In this document: in pieces, positions 1-12,112 of the stretch | Numbering within the stretch: position 1 is the stretch's first letter | Layout of the letters: every line of letters starts with the position of its first letter | NCBI RefSeq assembly: GCF_016097555.1 | Contig: NW_024533043.1 | Coordinates: 1-64,000 of the forward strand | Source of the DNA: Gigantopelta aegis | Lineage: Eukaryota; Mollusca; Gastropoda; Neomphalida; Peltospiridae | DNA: 64,000 nt | Direction of reading: 5' to 3' | Translations under genes and position numbers: made by a program | The notes under the pieces: model-generated | Databases searched by the model: none | Told to the model about the DNA's origin: nothing | Seen by the model: only the letters and a program-made list of their open reading frames with translations

Positions 1-24
1 GGGGGGGGGGGGGGGGGGGGGGGG
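1..24. repeat. G homopolymer (24 G)
   Basis: The window opens with 24 consecutive G. Nothing nearby explains it. It may be real low-complexity DNA or a sequencing or assembly artefact at a contig edge. Confidence 0.9.
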
Positions 25-620
25 AAAAAATTAGGAATTAGCTTAGCAAATTGAGAGGAGGAAAGCTAATTGCGCTCCCTAAATAGACTATGTAGCTTAT
101 CAGGACTCATTTAACTACAAAACAACTTACTTTTAACCTTTTAGCAAAAATACTAGTAGTGATTATTTAAAGTTAGAAGGTGAATAAAACGCTTTTTAAT
201 ACAGTCTTCTTTCTCATACATTTAATCGTAAAATGTCAAAGCTTGTAGCTTCAAATTTCTTGTATGATTTTATTTCCCCGAACCTGGAAAGCAAGGTCAT
301 ATGAAGTTATTCATTATGGTTTATCCATCACTTTCAGCGCCATTAAGAGTTGATCTGTTCTTTAATGAAAGCATTACAGCAGTGGAACAGCAAAAGGAGT
401 GGGGCTTAATAATAACAAAGGTTTTTTTTGAGGTACTAAAGTTTTGTATAATAAGGTAATTCCTTCTTTTAAAATAAATAAATATTTTATAAATATTAAG
501 ATTGGAATTGTAATAATATTATGATTATATAAAAATATAATTGGTATTATATAATGTATAGATTATGTAAGCAAGTTAATTTTCTAAGCCTATAATAATC
601 GAGTAGTATTATATTATAAA
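25..620. other. AT-rich intergenic sequence, nothing recognised
   Basis: No coding pattern, repeat or promoter is recognised here. It lies downstream (3' side) of the first CUB gene copy, which is read on the minus strand. Confidence 0.5.
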
Positions 621-624
621 ATTT

Positions 625-1482
625 CGGTAACAGATCCAGATTCATCTGTCTCTCATTGTCATATCTTCATTTATAATAACTGGACATTTAAACTGTAACT
701 TGAATACAGCACTGTTGCATCTCTTTCACCAGAAATAACACTAGAAGTTGAAGGTGATTGGTATATTTTGTAAGCAATGATTTGTCACTATCCAGTAATT
801 GACGGATAGAATGTGTGTTTTGTATAGTCTATTATCTCAAAGAATAACATCTCTGCTTTATCAATCATAGATCCCGCCTCGGATATTTTAAACATGATGT
901 CTTAGATTGGCATGCTAATGTTGGAGATACATATTTCACTCTGAAATAGTTTACTACACCATATCGGGGATTTGGCTACCGAAATGCCCCTCGACCTATT
1001 ACAAAGCCATATGGAAGAAGGTTGGCCCATTTCACACTCTTTCTCTCTAGGGGTCTCTAGTTTGCATAATGCAGGACACGTGGGAGGGTACCAATGTTCT
1101 TCCTCCATAGAGTATCCTATAGCCCATAAAACCCATTTGAAGGAACTATTAAAGGAGAACACTATGATAATGAATTGCACGAAATGCTTCACAATTATTA
1201 ACTCACATTGTAGGTACTTCCATAGCTTGGTCATTGCACTATGACTAGAGACGACTGGAAGTTACAAGGCTGGGTAAGGTAACACTTTGGTCGTTCATTT
1301 CTGGGTCCTCTAACACACAGTTTTCCCAATTGGCTTTCATTTTATGTAGACATGTCATTTCTCTGAGAAGGATCTGCATAGAAGATCGGACCTTTGAAGA
1401 GGAGGCTGCATTTGTCACGCTGAACTCACAATACAACTATAAAACTGTAGCACAGAAAAGGCGTATGTTGTATTTTTGACAA
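625..1482 (-). CDS. Secreted CUB-domain protein, family 1, copy 1 (indel-rich)
   Basis: This is a two-exon copy of the family described at 12113-12953. Exon 1 (about 1482-1215) carries the signal-peptide core, the alanine/arginine segment (VRS..), the motif MTCLHK and NWE.CV. Exon 2 (about 1170-625) carries TCPALCKLETP, then GISVAKSP, then SEICISNISMP at the start of the CUB domain. The start codon position reads ATTGTC where other copies have ATGTC, and at least five single-base differences break the frame. Because conserved neighbours show similar indels, I read this as a probable gene with sequence errors. A decaying copy is the alternative. It is the first of four minus-strand units spaced about 2.4 kb apart. 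Confidence 0.7.
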
Positions 1483-1582
1483 TTATCTTGTTAATAAGAT
1501 AATATTCTTTTCTCCTTCGTTGACTATAAAACTAATTATTTTAAATTTGTTCTTAGTGTAATCTTCACTTGAGGAGTCACCC

Positions 1583-1731
1583 TATTTATACTTTCATCTA
1601 AGTTCCTAATCCACCACCAATGATATCATTTACCGTAAACTACTAAAACAGTAAGTCCCAATTATTAGTACTCTTTCTTAACGTCAGGTAAAACAGTAAG
1701 TCCCATTCTTAGTAACTAGATCATTACGTCA
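1583..1731 (-). promoter_or_regulatory. Promoter of CUB copy 1: TATA box and CRE-like site
   Basis: On the minus strand, TATAAATAGG lies at 1590-1581, about 100 bp upstream of the start. The site TGACGTAA (TTACGTCA on plus, 1724-1731) lies farther upstream. Both recur at matching places before most other family 1 copies, so they are likely functional promoter elements. The bZIP-type binding is inferred from the motif only. Confidence 0.6.
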
Positions 1732-2129
1732 GGTAATGGGTCATCAAGTCACTAGCTCAACATACCCATGTCCAAACATACATTAACAAGTCAAACAGTT
1801 GATTGGAATATCCTAAGTCTAGTGTCAAAACAAAATTTGTGATAGTTGTAAGTTGTCTCAAAGGACTAATGTGGGTCTTATACAGTATAGCATGATGTTT
1901 TGATGTTATGATGGTATTGTGTAGGGAGAATCGCTAGCACTTTAAAACACACTATTGAGTAACGTTTTATGGACACATTAGACGTTACTTACCAAAAAAT
2001 TATATTTCAATATCATACATGTGTTAAATATTAGATCAAGAATATTTTATCATACAATTTAAGGACTATAACAAAAGACATTAATAATACTGGGGGGTGG
2101 GGGGGTATTTGTTAAACGCAATAGGCTTA

Positions 2130-2640
2130 AGTATATTTAAAATCAGACTGTTGAATTGTATCACACATGCATTTGGACAGATGGGCTAGTGGGATCTAAT
2201 GACTTGAATGACAATACCTGACGTGATGAACTAGTTACTATAATAAATGAGACTTAATGTTTTGTAGTTTTAGTTTAATAATAGATCTTTGTATTGATTT
2301 TGAGGAGCTTAAATTTAGCTGGAACGGGTGAACTCACCAGTGAAATACACAATTGTGGTAATGTAAGAACTCGTCACTAATAAATTATAAATAGATACCT
2401 CTCAGTGTGAAGATATATCAATGCGAAAAGAGATTCGGTTGAGTGTTGTGCTTAGGTTGCAACATGGACCCAACATTACATTGAAAAATGAATGACAAAA
2501 ATATCTTGTGTTTGATACTAATTATATGGTAATTGGACACCATGACCTCTTAGAAGCTAAGGGACGTGTTATTACCTAGGGTGTCCTATTATCAATCCCA
2601 TAGTGTAAATTTGTCACACCTAGAAACCCAGTATTCAAAT
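2130..2640 (+). repeat. CUB-type promoter joined to an unrelated downstream sequence, copy a
   Basis: Here a plus-strand copy of the family 1 promoter (TGACGTGATGAACTAG at 2219, TATAAATAG near 2386) is followed not by the CUB first exon but by a different sequence. That sequence includes GTTGCAACATGGACC and a later stretch 'ATTCCATAGTGACATTCTG'-like. The same combination recurs at 9760-10000 and 10275-10490. No convincing long frame is seen in this copy. A short stretch of G (2092-2105) precedes it. Confidence 0.55.
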
Positions 2641-2914
2641 AAACTTGTGTCTAACTATTAATTATTAGTTTTAAGACTATTTCTCCAGTAGTAGTGGGCT
2701 CTATTATCTTCAACTTAAATAACATATATTGATTAACTAACCATATCCCATTAAATATACAAATATTGATAAATAAATACATAAATAATCCATATTTTAT
2801 AATCTATAAATTTTGTAAGAATGTAAATTAATTATAATTTCAGGTTCCATGTATTTGATATAGTACATTAGAGAAATAAAAAAACAATACATAGTGGATG
2901 GCATAGTTACTAAT

Positions 2915-3778
2915 TTATTCAGAATCCAGATCGGATCCAGATCCAAAACTTTTATTGATAATAACTGGGACATTCCCCCAAAACCTGTTCCCCTTGGTGT
3001 AACTTGAATCCAGCACCTGTTGCAGTCTCTTTCCATCAAAATAACACTAAGAGTTCTGAAGTGTGACTTGGTATATTTTGATAGGCAATGATTTGTCACT
3101 ACCAGTAAATTGACTCATAGACCTTTGTGCTTTTTTATAGGTCTATCATCACACCAGAATCACTTCTGTATCTCAATCTTCTGATCCCTCATCTGCATAT
3201 TTTAATATAACTATCTGTTGCCCTGGCATGCTAATGTTGTAAATACATATTTACTCTTGAAAATAGTTACTACAACCCATAATCCGGGGATTTGCTACAG
3301 ACAGATGCCTTGACTATTAATAAGTAGGTTTGTCCATTTTGACATCTCTCTCTCTTTGAGTTTCTTCTAGTTTGCATAGATGCAGGAATGGATACCAATG
3401 TTCCTCTCAATAGAGTACTCTTTAGCATAAAAACATTGAAGGAACTAGTAAAGAGAAAAATAGATGATATCGAAGAGAAGGACATGTCCCATTCTCTGAC
3501 TCACTTTTACAGGTACGTCCATTCTCTGGTATTGACACTATGACTAAGAGCTACTGGAAGGTCAGGTCCTGGGTAAGTGACCTTGGTCGTTCACTTCTTT
3601 CTCGGGTCCTCTAAACACAAGTCCTTCAATTTGCTTCATCTTTATGTAACAGGTCCATGTTCTGAAGCAAGCTTCTAGGCCCGCTCGACATTTTTGACCG
3701 CGGAGCGGCATTTGTCCCTGAAACTACAAATACAACTATAACTGTCGCCCAGAATTAGAGTCTGTTGTATAATGGACA
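2915..3778 (-). CDS. Secreted CUB-domain protein, family 1, copy 2 (indel-rich)
   Basis: This is the second unit of the left tandem array. An ATG is present at 3778-3776 (context GATTATGTCC) and the stop TAA lies at 2917-2915, just after the GSGS-type tail. Recognisable pieces are TTCGCA/TTC-rich exon 1 with a signal core, then exon 2 with Y...CSNYF-like sequence, the ITGSDKSL core of the CUB domain and a C-terminal CPVI. Several 1-2 base insertions split the frame. The exon 1 segment after the signal peptide is the most divergent of the four left copies, with GC-richer changes near 3680-3710, so this copy may be decaying. A TATA-like element (TATAAAAAGGG on minus, around 3875-3866) sits upstream. 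Confidence 0.65.
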
Positions 3779-3779
3779 T

Positions 3780-5210
3780 AATCTTGGTTTTAAGATATAT
3801 TACTTTTCTTTTGCTATAGAAAATATTCAATTTTTTTCTTGTTGTATCTTCACGTTGTGAACCACCCTTTTTATACTTTCCAGCTCAGTTCCTAAATCAA
3901 GACAATGATATCATTTACTAAAACTACTAAACAAATAAGTTCCATTCGTAATAACTAGTTCAGTCCATCAGGTATTGTCCAATTAGTCACTAGCACCACA
4001 AGACCTCTGGGTCCAAACATACCATGTGTTTTATACAAGTCAACAGTTGATTTTAATATACTAAGCATAGTGTCAAACCACTTTTGAGAACGGCCACTTG
4101 CTTGTTTAAGACTAATGTGGGGATTAGCAGGGATATCATCTGTTGCTTTATGATCGACATTATTTATGGAGAGTATCTAACACTTAAATCACTATGACTC
4201 TCGAAGATTTACCATAATAATAATACATTGAGTAATGTTTTATGGTACACTCAATCCAATAATATTTACCATACAAGTTAAGATTATAACGAAGAACATT
4301 AATATACTTCTGGATTCAAAATTACAATTTGAAATGCCCAGATAATAATTGATAGAAAGGACAATGGGTAGGTAGTAATGTTGAAAATGGATCAGCTTAT
4401 AAATTTACTTACATTGCATTAATTTTTCTTATCTAAGTTTAATCATGGGCATTTGAGTGCCAAAATTACCTATATACCAAGTAATTTATATAATATATTA
4501 TACTTATTTTCTTGGTGTCAATACTTTTATGCATCATTATAATTCATTTTAAATTTGAAGTAATGACATAATTGTATGATTTTTAATCTTAAATGATCCA
4601 AGGTGTTTCCGTCATGTCTTATGTCCATAAATTATGGCTATTATTTTAAAAGTGCTGACTCACATTGTGCTATTCATCTAACACAGTAGATTGTTAAAAA
4701 CAGAATAACTTATATTAATTAAATCTTAATTACACAAAGAGGATATAAAAAGAAGTATGGAATCTGATAATACTCTATCAAACATTCTTCCAATAAGAAT
4801 ATATTTATCCATTCTACTATATCTATTATAATGATTGCCAGGACCTTTGTAAACAACTCTTCTCTCTTCATTATTTTTTTGGTATCTTCCCCCTTTCCTA
4901 TGTCCCACCCCCTTTCCGACTTCATAGAAATTTTAAATTTAATTTCGCTTATATTCTAGTTAACATGAAAGACAATAGCTTGCGTCCTATTATTATTTGA
5001 TTATAATCACTAGTGCAAAAAACTTGACGTCCATGAATTTCTTTGTTTTATTTTCATTTTAAAAAGGTAAATTTATTCAAAAAATGATATCTAGAAATAT
5101 ACTATTATATAAAATTTGTAGATGTATAAAAATTATAATTCAGTACTATCTTTGATATTAGTACCATTAAGAGAAATAAAGAGCCCACACATAATAACAT
5201 AAATAGTTAA
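3780..5210. other. Intergenic spacer of the CUB tandem unit
   Basis: The segment nearest the gene (3780-4320) is the conserved upstream region shared by copies 1-4. The segment 4300-4700 resembles 6690-7150 in the next unit. The rest is AT-rich with no coding pattern that I can support. Confidence 0.5.
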
Positions 5211-5214
5211 CAAG

Positions 5215-6112
5215 TTATTCAGTACCAGATCAGATCCAGATCCATCATTGTTATTATCACCAGTATTAACTTTAATTTATTAATTAACTGGACATTCAAA
5301 CTGTAACTTGAATCCAGCACCTGTTGCATCTCTTTCACATCAGAATAAACACTAAGAAGTCTGAAGTGTGAATCGGATATTTTGTAGCATGATTTGTCAC
5401 TACCAGTAATTGATGATGAGCACATTGTGCTTTTTATAGTCTATTATCACAACAGAATCATTTTTTACTATATCAATCTCAGATCCCTCTCGATATTTGC
5501 GAACGTGGCATGTCTTTGCATGGCATGCTAATATTGTAAAATACATATTTCACTCTTGACATCATTGCTACAACCTATCTGGAGATTTGGCTACAGACAG
5601 AAATGCCTCGAACTATTGATAAAAGCCAGATTGAAGAAGGTTGCCAAATTCACACTCTTTCTTATAGAAACTATATCGTTCTTATAGTTTGCATAATGCA
5701 GGACAGGGTTGGGGTATGATGTTTCTTCTCAATAGAGTATCTTTTAGCATAAAAACATTTGAAAGAACTATTAAAGAGAAAAAACATGATAATGAAATTG
5801 AGAGATAATGTCACTATTATTAACTCACTCTTCCTACCCGGTACTCTTCCATGTAGCTGGTATTGCACTATGTACTAAAGCTACTGGAAGGGTTTAGGCC
5901 TGGGTAAGTGAACCTTGGTCGTTTCATCTTCTGGGTCTCTCAACACAAGTCTCCCAATTGACTCATTTTTATGTAGACAGGGTCATTTTTGGGAGAGGAC
6001 CATCTAGCAGGACGGACATTTTGAAGAGGAGCTGCATTTGTCCACTCCCCCCCAAACTACCAATACAACTAGAAATTGTAGCACAGAAAAGAGTATGTTG
6101 TATTGTTGACAT
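5215..6112 (-). CDS. Secreted CUB-domain protein, family 1, copy 3
   Basis: The start ATG is at 6112-6110 (context GATAATGTCAAC, the same as in the intact copies) and the stop TAA at 5217-5215. Exon 1 encodes the signal-peptide and LVV core, then an R-rich stretch and the CLHK motif. The intron uses a GTGAGTTAATAA-type donor near 5820. Exon 2 carries a CALCKL-like motif, GISV/AKSP, SEIC.YNISMPC and IVTGSDKSC, with a GSGSGTE-like tail. It is interrupted by several small insertions, for example a duplicated TCTG in the 'GIFV' segment. It is the third unit of the left array. Confidence 0.7.
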
Positions 6113-6205
6113 TATCTTGTTTATAAAGATATTATTTTCTCTGTTCTTTTGACTCTAGAATATTTCAATTTGTGTTCTTATTGTATCTTCACGTGAGAAT
6201 CAACC

Positions 6206-6317
6206 TATTTATACTTTCAAGCTAAAGTTTCTAAATTCAACATAAATGATATGCATTTAACTAAAATACTAGAAAAGCAGCAGTAAGTACCCATGTTAGT
6301 AATAGTTAATTACGTCA
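6206..6317 (-). promoter_or_regulatory. Promoter of CUB copy 3
   Basis: On the minus strand, TATAAATAGG reads from 6213 and the CRE-like TGACGTAA from 6317-6310. Spacing and flanks match the copies at 1.6, 8.6 and 12.0 kb. Confidence 0.6.
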
Positions 6318-6329
6318 GGTATCACCTTT

Positions 6330-7660
6330 TAAGTCACTAGCTCAAAAATAACCATGCAGTTCCAAACATACATGTGTTATACAAGTCAACAGTTGGTTTT
6401 AATATTACTAAGTCTAGTGTGAAAAAAATTTTGTGGAAGTTGTATGGTGTTCAAAGACTAAGTGGGTATTATCAGTGATATCATGATGGTGATTTATGAT
6501 GGTATTGTTTACTGGGAATCTTTAGAGCACTTTAAATCACTATTGACACAGAAAAAATTATATTGAATACATTCATTTTTATGTGTAATGTATTGATTTT
6601 TTGTGTTAAGAAGAACTTACCATGATAAACATGTTGAGCAAGGTTTTATATGACATCAATGACAATTTATACCATACAAGTTAAGATTATAAAGACATTA
6701 ATATACTTCTGAATTCAAATTACCAGTTTGAATTTGCAGATAATATTGATGGAATGACAATGGTAGTAGTGATGATGAAAATGGAATTAGCTTATTTTCT
6801 GTTGTCAATACTTTTATGCTGACATCTATAGTTTTTTAACATTTTGAATTAATGGACAATATATAAAACAAAATACTTTTATCCTGACTAGAAATGATAA
6901 TTGTCAGCAATGATGATGGAAGTAGATCAGGTTATAAATTTTACTCACATTGCATTAATTTTCTATTTAAGTTTTTTATTGTGGACATTGAGCGAGAAAA
7001 TAAATATTTATAAAAAATAATTGATATATCATATATATTACTTTTTTTGTGTTGTCAATACTTTTATGCGTTCGCTATAAAATTTTAAATAATGACTATC
7101 CCACCTCTTCACATGACTAGGGCTATTGTTTAAAAGTGCTTACTATTATATGTTATTGATCTAGCATAACATATTATTAAGATAAGAATAAGTTATATGA
7201 TTAATAATTAATAAAGATGTTTATAAAAACAATCATTGATCAAGAATCAAACATAATAAAATGTTTGGGTTATAGTGATTGTCAAATATTTGATTACCTA
7301 TGGACGATTGAAATTATAAAATAATTTCCATGAATGGTAAACTAAATTATAATTTGCTATCAATTTGTAATATGTCAATAATTACTGCTTAGTACTTGAA
7401 TATATATTGAAGACTAATTCCTATACCCAAATCTTAACATTAGTGTGTTTTTATATAGAACGTTACATCTATATTATTTGATTGATTATAATCAATTGTG
7501 CAGACCTACCTTGAGTCATTATTATATATTTCTTTTTAATAAGGAAACAAATGATATTTACTTTTAATATATATAAATACATATATAAATAAATAATAAT
7601 ATTTACAATAATATATCTATATTATTATGACTATATATCTATTAATATAATGACACAGTT
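6330..7660. other. Intergenic spacer of the CUB tandem unit
   Basis: The spacer carries the repeated upstream segment of the family and an internally repeated GATGATGAAAATGG.. block (around 6765 and 6900). The remainder, 7150-7660, is AT-rich with no recognisable gene. Confidence 0.45.
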
Positions 7661-7665
7661 AGAAG

Positions 7666-8531
7666 TTATTCAGTACCCAGATCCAGATCCAGATCATCAT
7701 TGTTATTATCACCAGTAAAACTTATTATAATAACTGGACATCAAACTGTAACTTGAATCCAGCACCTGTTGCATCTCTTTCATCAGAAATAACACTAAGA
7801 AGTATGAAGTGTGGAATTGGTATATTTTGTAGCAATGATTTGTCACTACCAGTAATTGACTGATAGACATTGTGCTTTTTATAGTCTATTATTCTCACTG
7901 AATCACCTTTGCTATATCAATCTCAGATCCCTCCTCTGATATTTTAACATGACTGTCATTGCATGGGCATGCTATGGTGTAGTTTATACATATTCACTCT
8001 TGAAATAGTTACTACAACCATATCGTGGGGATTTGGCTTACAGAAATGCCGTGATATGACAAAGCCAGACTGAAGAAGGGTGCCAATGTCACAGTCTGTT
8101 CTCTTTAGGTTCTTCTAGTGTGCATAATGGCAGGACACGGTTGGGGTATTGATGTTCTTCTCAATATGAGTATCTTTTAGCATAAAACATTTGAGGAAAC
8201 TATTAAAGAGAAAAACATGATAATGAAGTGAAGAAACTGTCCAATTAGTTAACTCACTTTACAGGTACTTCCATGCTGGTATTGCACTATGGACTAAGAG
8301 CTACTGGAAGGTTAAGACCTGGATAAGTGAACCTTGGTCGTTCATGGTTTGGGTCCCCTGCTCACATTCTCATTGCCATTTATGGGCTTCATCTTTTATG
8401 TTAGACATGGTCATTTTTTGAAGAAAGGCTTCTAGCAGATCGGACATTTTGAAGAGGAGCTGCAGTTGTCCACTGACTACAAATACAACTAGAATTGTAG
8501 CACAGAAAAGAGTATGTTGTATAGTTGACAA
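7666..8531 (-). CDS. Secreted CUB-domain protein, family 1, copy 4
   Basis: This is the fourth unit of the left array. The C-terminal half is well preserved: the CUB segment (8040-7690) reads through the SEI..I.. acidic turn, ITGSDKSLLQ and a CPVI end, with the GSGSGTE tail before TAA at 7668-7666. Exon 1 shows the signal core, PLQNVRSARSL-like residues and MTMSNIKDE-like noise. The start again reads ATTGTC in place of ATGTC. Frameshifts occur near 8000, 8090 and 8200. It is the left partner of the inversion: the next copies (10.5-13.9 kb) run on the opposite strand. Confidence 0.7.
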
Positions 8532-8626
8532 TATCTTGTTTTACAAAGATATATTTCTTTTCTTTCTTTTTACTATAGATATATTTCAATTTATGTTCTT
8601 GTTGTATCTTCATTTGAGAGTTAACC

Positions 8627-8697
8627 TATTTATACTTTCCAGCTAAGTTCCTAAACAACACAATGATATTATTTCATACAACTAGTTCATTACGTCA
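8627..8697 (-). promoter_or_regulatory. Promoter of CUB copy 4
   Basis: TATAAATAGGTTAA reads on the minus strand from 8634, and TGACGTAATGAACTAG from 8697. These two blocks are the most conserved non-coding parts of the family. Confidence 0.6.
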
Positions 8698-8974
8698 TTG
8701 GTAATTATTTGTATTCAAGTCACTAGCTCAACAATAGACATCTGTCCAAACATACATTAATAATACAAGTCAATAAGTGATGTTAATATACTAAATCTCC
8801 AAGTGTCAAAACAGAAATTTGAGAAAGTTGTAAGTCTTTTTGGGATATCATGATGTTGATTTACAATAACCATCATTTATGGTGAATTATCTTTTAAAAC
8901 CTATTGAATTAGAAGAACTTACATGATAATATTTGAGTAAAGTGAAATGTTGAGAAATTAAGAGAATGATGTAT

Positions 8975-9335
8975 ATGAGTTAATGTAAACTAGTACTGTA
9001 ATGCTAACTTGCACCCCAGACTCTTTGAGCTTTTATCTGATGTCCACCAGATTGCTATATAAATTAAAACAGTTAAATAAGGGTAATGACATATTATGAC
9101 ATTAATGTAAACTAGTAGTTTATGCCTGTTTAAACTTGCAACCAGACTCTTTGGCCCTTGATCCTGTGTACAACAATGCTATATAATCAAAACAGAAATT
9201 AGAGTTAATAATGCATTATGAGTTAATGTAACTAGTAATGTATACTGTTAATGTTCAGCCCAGAGTCTTTGAGATACGATGGATGTCTTGAGCCTTGATC
9301 TTGATATCAACAATGTATTGTTTTATGGACGGAAT
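8975..9335. repeat. Tandem repeat, about 120 bp x 3
   Basis: Three imperfect copies begin with GTTAATGTAAACTAGTA, include CCAGACTCTTTG, and end with GCTATATAA.TAAAACAG. They show substitutions and indels. No coding function is apparent. Confidence 0.75.
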
Positions 9336-9759
9336 TGGTACTTCAAAATTAGTATTGATTCAGATGATATTACCATGATAATATTTAAGTAAAGTTTTAT
9401 GCTACATTAATAACTATACAATATTTATACAACTGTACATAAAATACTATATACAACTGTCATAGTTATATCATATATATTTATTTCTATACTATGTATT
9501 AAATATTATAATAATTTATGTCATACAAGTTAAGATTATATAAAGACATTTTATAATTAATATACTGCATCTGTTGAACTTCAATAAGTATTATTTGTAA
9601 AGATAGATATGATTAATCATACAACTGATGATATTATATAAGAATCAAAATGTTATGATATCATATATATTTTGATGTTAATGAACTAGTATTACAATAA
9701 AAGGACTCAATGCTTTAGTAGTTAATGATGTCATGTATTGATTAATAACTTAGCTAAAA

Positions 9760-10000
9760 CAGTATTAATAGATTGACTTATCAGGTGAAGATATAATCAC
9801 TGTAAAAATAGATTGATTTTATTTTATGTTGCATACACACTCGCAATAACCATTGACAAGTGTTGTTTTTTACTATATGGAAATGAGAACTTCATGTACT
9901 TCAAACAAACATTTCTTAAAAAAGACATGTTATTTATGTAGACTGTTTCTATTTTAAATTCCATAGTGACATTCTGTCACATATAGACCCAGTCCAGGAA
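9760..10000 (+). repeat. CUB-type promoter joined to an unrelated downstream sequence, copy b
   Basis: The piece GATTGACTTATCAGGTGAAG matches the TATA-proximal part of CUB promoters. Downstream the sequence matches 10275-10490 and 2385-2640 (TTCATGTACTTCAA, CATGTTATTTATGTAG, CCATAGTGACATTCTG) and not a CUB exon. Confidence 0.5.
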
Positions 10001-10274
10001 TTCTTGTGTCTAACCATATTATAAAGACTATTCTGCCCCCCAATTCATGGGCTGATTTATATTCAAACTTAATAACTATTATTTTAGTTAAACTATCCAA
10101 TCAATTTTTAGTAATCTTTATCCAATAACTGGAAATATTTTCTGTAAAAAAAGGAAGAAAAATAGGAGTATATCTTTATAAACAAGTATTTTTTGACGGA
10201 CATAATGGTTTAGTAGTTTTAGTTAATAATGATATCATTGTGTTGATTTAGAAAATACTTGAATGACTATCAAT

Positions 10275-10490
10275 AAGTTGACTCTCAGATATGTCACTGT
10301 TAATGAGATTGGTTATTTATCCTATTATAGGTTGCATACAACGATTCCCAACTTGTATTGAATTAATTAGATTTACTATGGAATGGATATTCCATGTACT
10401 TCAACAAACCGGCTTTCTTAGAAAAGGACATGTTATTCATGTAGGACTGTCCTATTATAAATTCCATATGTGACATTCTGTTAAGCTATA
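10275..10490 (+). repeat. CUB-type promoter joined to an unrelated downstream sequence, copy c, with a 60-codon frame
   Basis: This is the clearest copy of the element at 2130 and 9760. A 60-codon open frame (10291-10473) starts MSLLMRLVIYPIIGC and contains FHVLQQTGFLRKGHVIHVG. The other two copies do not keep this frame, so coding potential is weak. It could be the first exon of a lost gene type that shared the CUB promoter, or a non-coding repeat. Confidence 0.35.
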
Positions 10491-10496
10491 ACTAGT

Positions 10497-10741
10497 GATT
10501 GACCTCTGTAGCAGAAAATTATTCTGTTGTGATAATCGACTATGAAAACACAATGTCTATGAGTCAATTAATGGTAGTGACAAAATCATTGCTAACAAAA
10601 ATACCACAATTCACACTTCAGACTTCTTAGTATCATTTATGAGTGAAAGAGATTCACAGTGCTTACTCATAGTTAAGTTTTGAATGTCCAGTTAATAATG
10701 AAGAGAATTGGTGATTATGGATCTGGATCTGGTTACTAAAT
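10497..10741 (+). pseudogene. Orphan CUB exon 2 fragment, family 1
   Basis: Only the C-terminal part of a family 1 CUB domain is present: the acidic-turn remnant, IIDYENTMSMS-like, ITGSDKIIA-like, HTSDFLVSF-like and a CPVNN-like end, followed by a GSGSGY tail. It lacks the signal-peptide exon and the N-terminal cysteines, and it follows directly on the promoter-relic element at 10275. The missing 5' half is too large to be sequence noise, so this is a true truncated copy. Confidence 0.7.
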
Positions 10742-10744
10742 AGT

Positions 10745-11550
10745 GAATAGATAAAACAGTAATTATGCACTTTTGATGATAATAGTTTATACACGAATTG
10801 TTTAAAGCACCCAAGTTTTCAAATTATAATTTTACATGCATTGTTATTATTTCTTGATTTTATTCAACCAGAAACCAAGCAGGTGTCATAGCTACATGCA
10901 ATTATTATAGTTAAATATAAATTAATAAACATCAAAATTAGTAGTAATTAATACTTATTATTAATTAAATAATTAATAAATATTTCTTCCGAATATTACT
11001 GACTCTTAATTAATATATCTTTACTTTTATCTTAATTATTAAAATTCATGTTTTAAACAATACACATCATTGATCAGATATATTGATAAACAATATCTGT
11101 AATGAATGACTAAGTGATATAGTATACATAGTGGTCATTTTAAAGTTATGCAAGTGGGAATAATGAACATGTTTGGTATACCCAGATGGACAAATCATTC
11201 ATTTAATTTTGAAATGACCTTATAAAATTATTTAATGAAGTATAAAAATATTTACACTTAAATCAACACAACAATATCAATAGCCAGAACATCATATGAA
11301 AGAGTGAGTATTTAAAAGTTATTTGGAAGGAAGACAACAAACTAGATGGTTAAACTTAACATGACCATCTGTCCAATGGTTGTTTTAAATAATGTCAAAA
11401 CAAACTTTTGAGAAAACAGAACAAAGTTATTTAAAGACTTAGTTAGGGAAGCAGGGAATTATAAAATGGTAGAATAACAAATAATACCATTTTAATTGCT
11501 ATATACTTGATTGATTAATTATATCTTACAAATAATACATATTGAAGTTT
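10745..11550. other. AT-rich intergenic sequence
   Basis: There is no gene that I can support. The segment near 11400-11550 begins to match, in inverted orientation, the upstream DNA of copy 4 (around 8820-9560). Confidence 0.45.
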
Positions 11551-11918
11551 AACAAATGCAGTTTATTAATGTCTTTGTTATAATCTTAACTTGTATGATA
11601 TAAATTATTATTGATCTAATATTTATATCATTGTATAGAATGAAATATAATTTTTTATAAGTAACTTCTTAATGTGTCATAAACAGTTTACTCAATAGTG
11701 TTTTAAAGTGCTAGAGATTCTCCATAAATAATACCATCATAAAATCAACATCATGATATCACTGATAATACCACATTAGTCTTTGAACAACTTACAACTT
11801 CCACAAAATTTGTTTTTGACACTAGACTTAGTATATATAAAATCAATGTTGACTTATATATTCATGTAGTGTTGGACAGATGGTCATTGTTGAGCTAGTG
11901 ACTTGAATGACAATTACC

Positions 11919-12020
11919 TGACGTAATGAACTAGTTACTAACAATGGGAATTATTGTTTAGTAGTTTTAGTTAAATATATCATTGTGTTGATTTAGGAAC
12001 TTAGCTGGAAAGTATAAATA
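11919..12020 (+). promoter_or_regulatory. Promoter of CUB copy 6: CRE-like site and TATA box
   Basis: TGACGTAA lies at 11919-11926 within ACCTGACGTAATGAACTAG, and TATAAATA at 12013-12020. The ATG follows about 95 bp after the TATA box. The whole block from about 11560 is an inverted copy of the DNA upstream of copy 4. Confidence 0.65.
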
Positions 12021-12112
12021 GGTTGAGTCTCAAGTGAAGATACAACAAGAACAAAATTGAAACATTTCAATAGCAAAAGAAGAGAAAAGAATATATCTTT
12101 ATAAACAAGATA

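Noticed and set aside
972..1244. Plus-strand 90-codon frame
   Set aside because: It is antisense to exon 2 of CUB copy 1, and equivalent frames are absent in the other copies.
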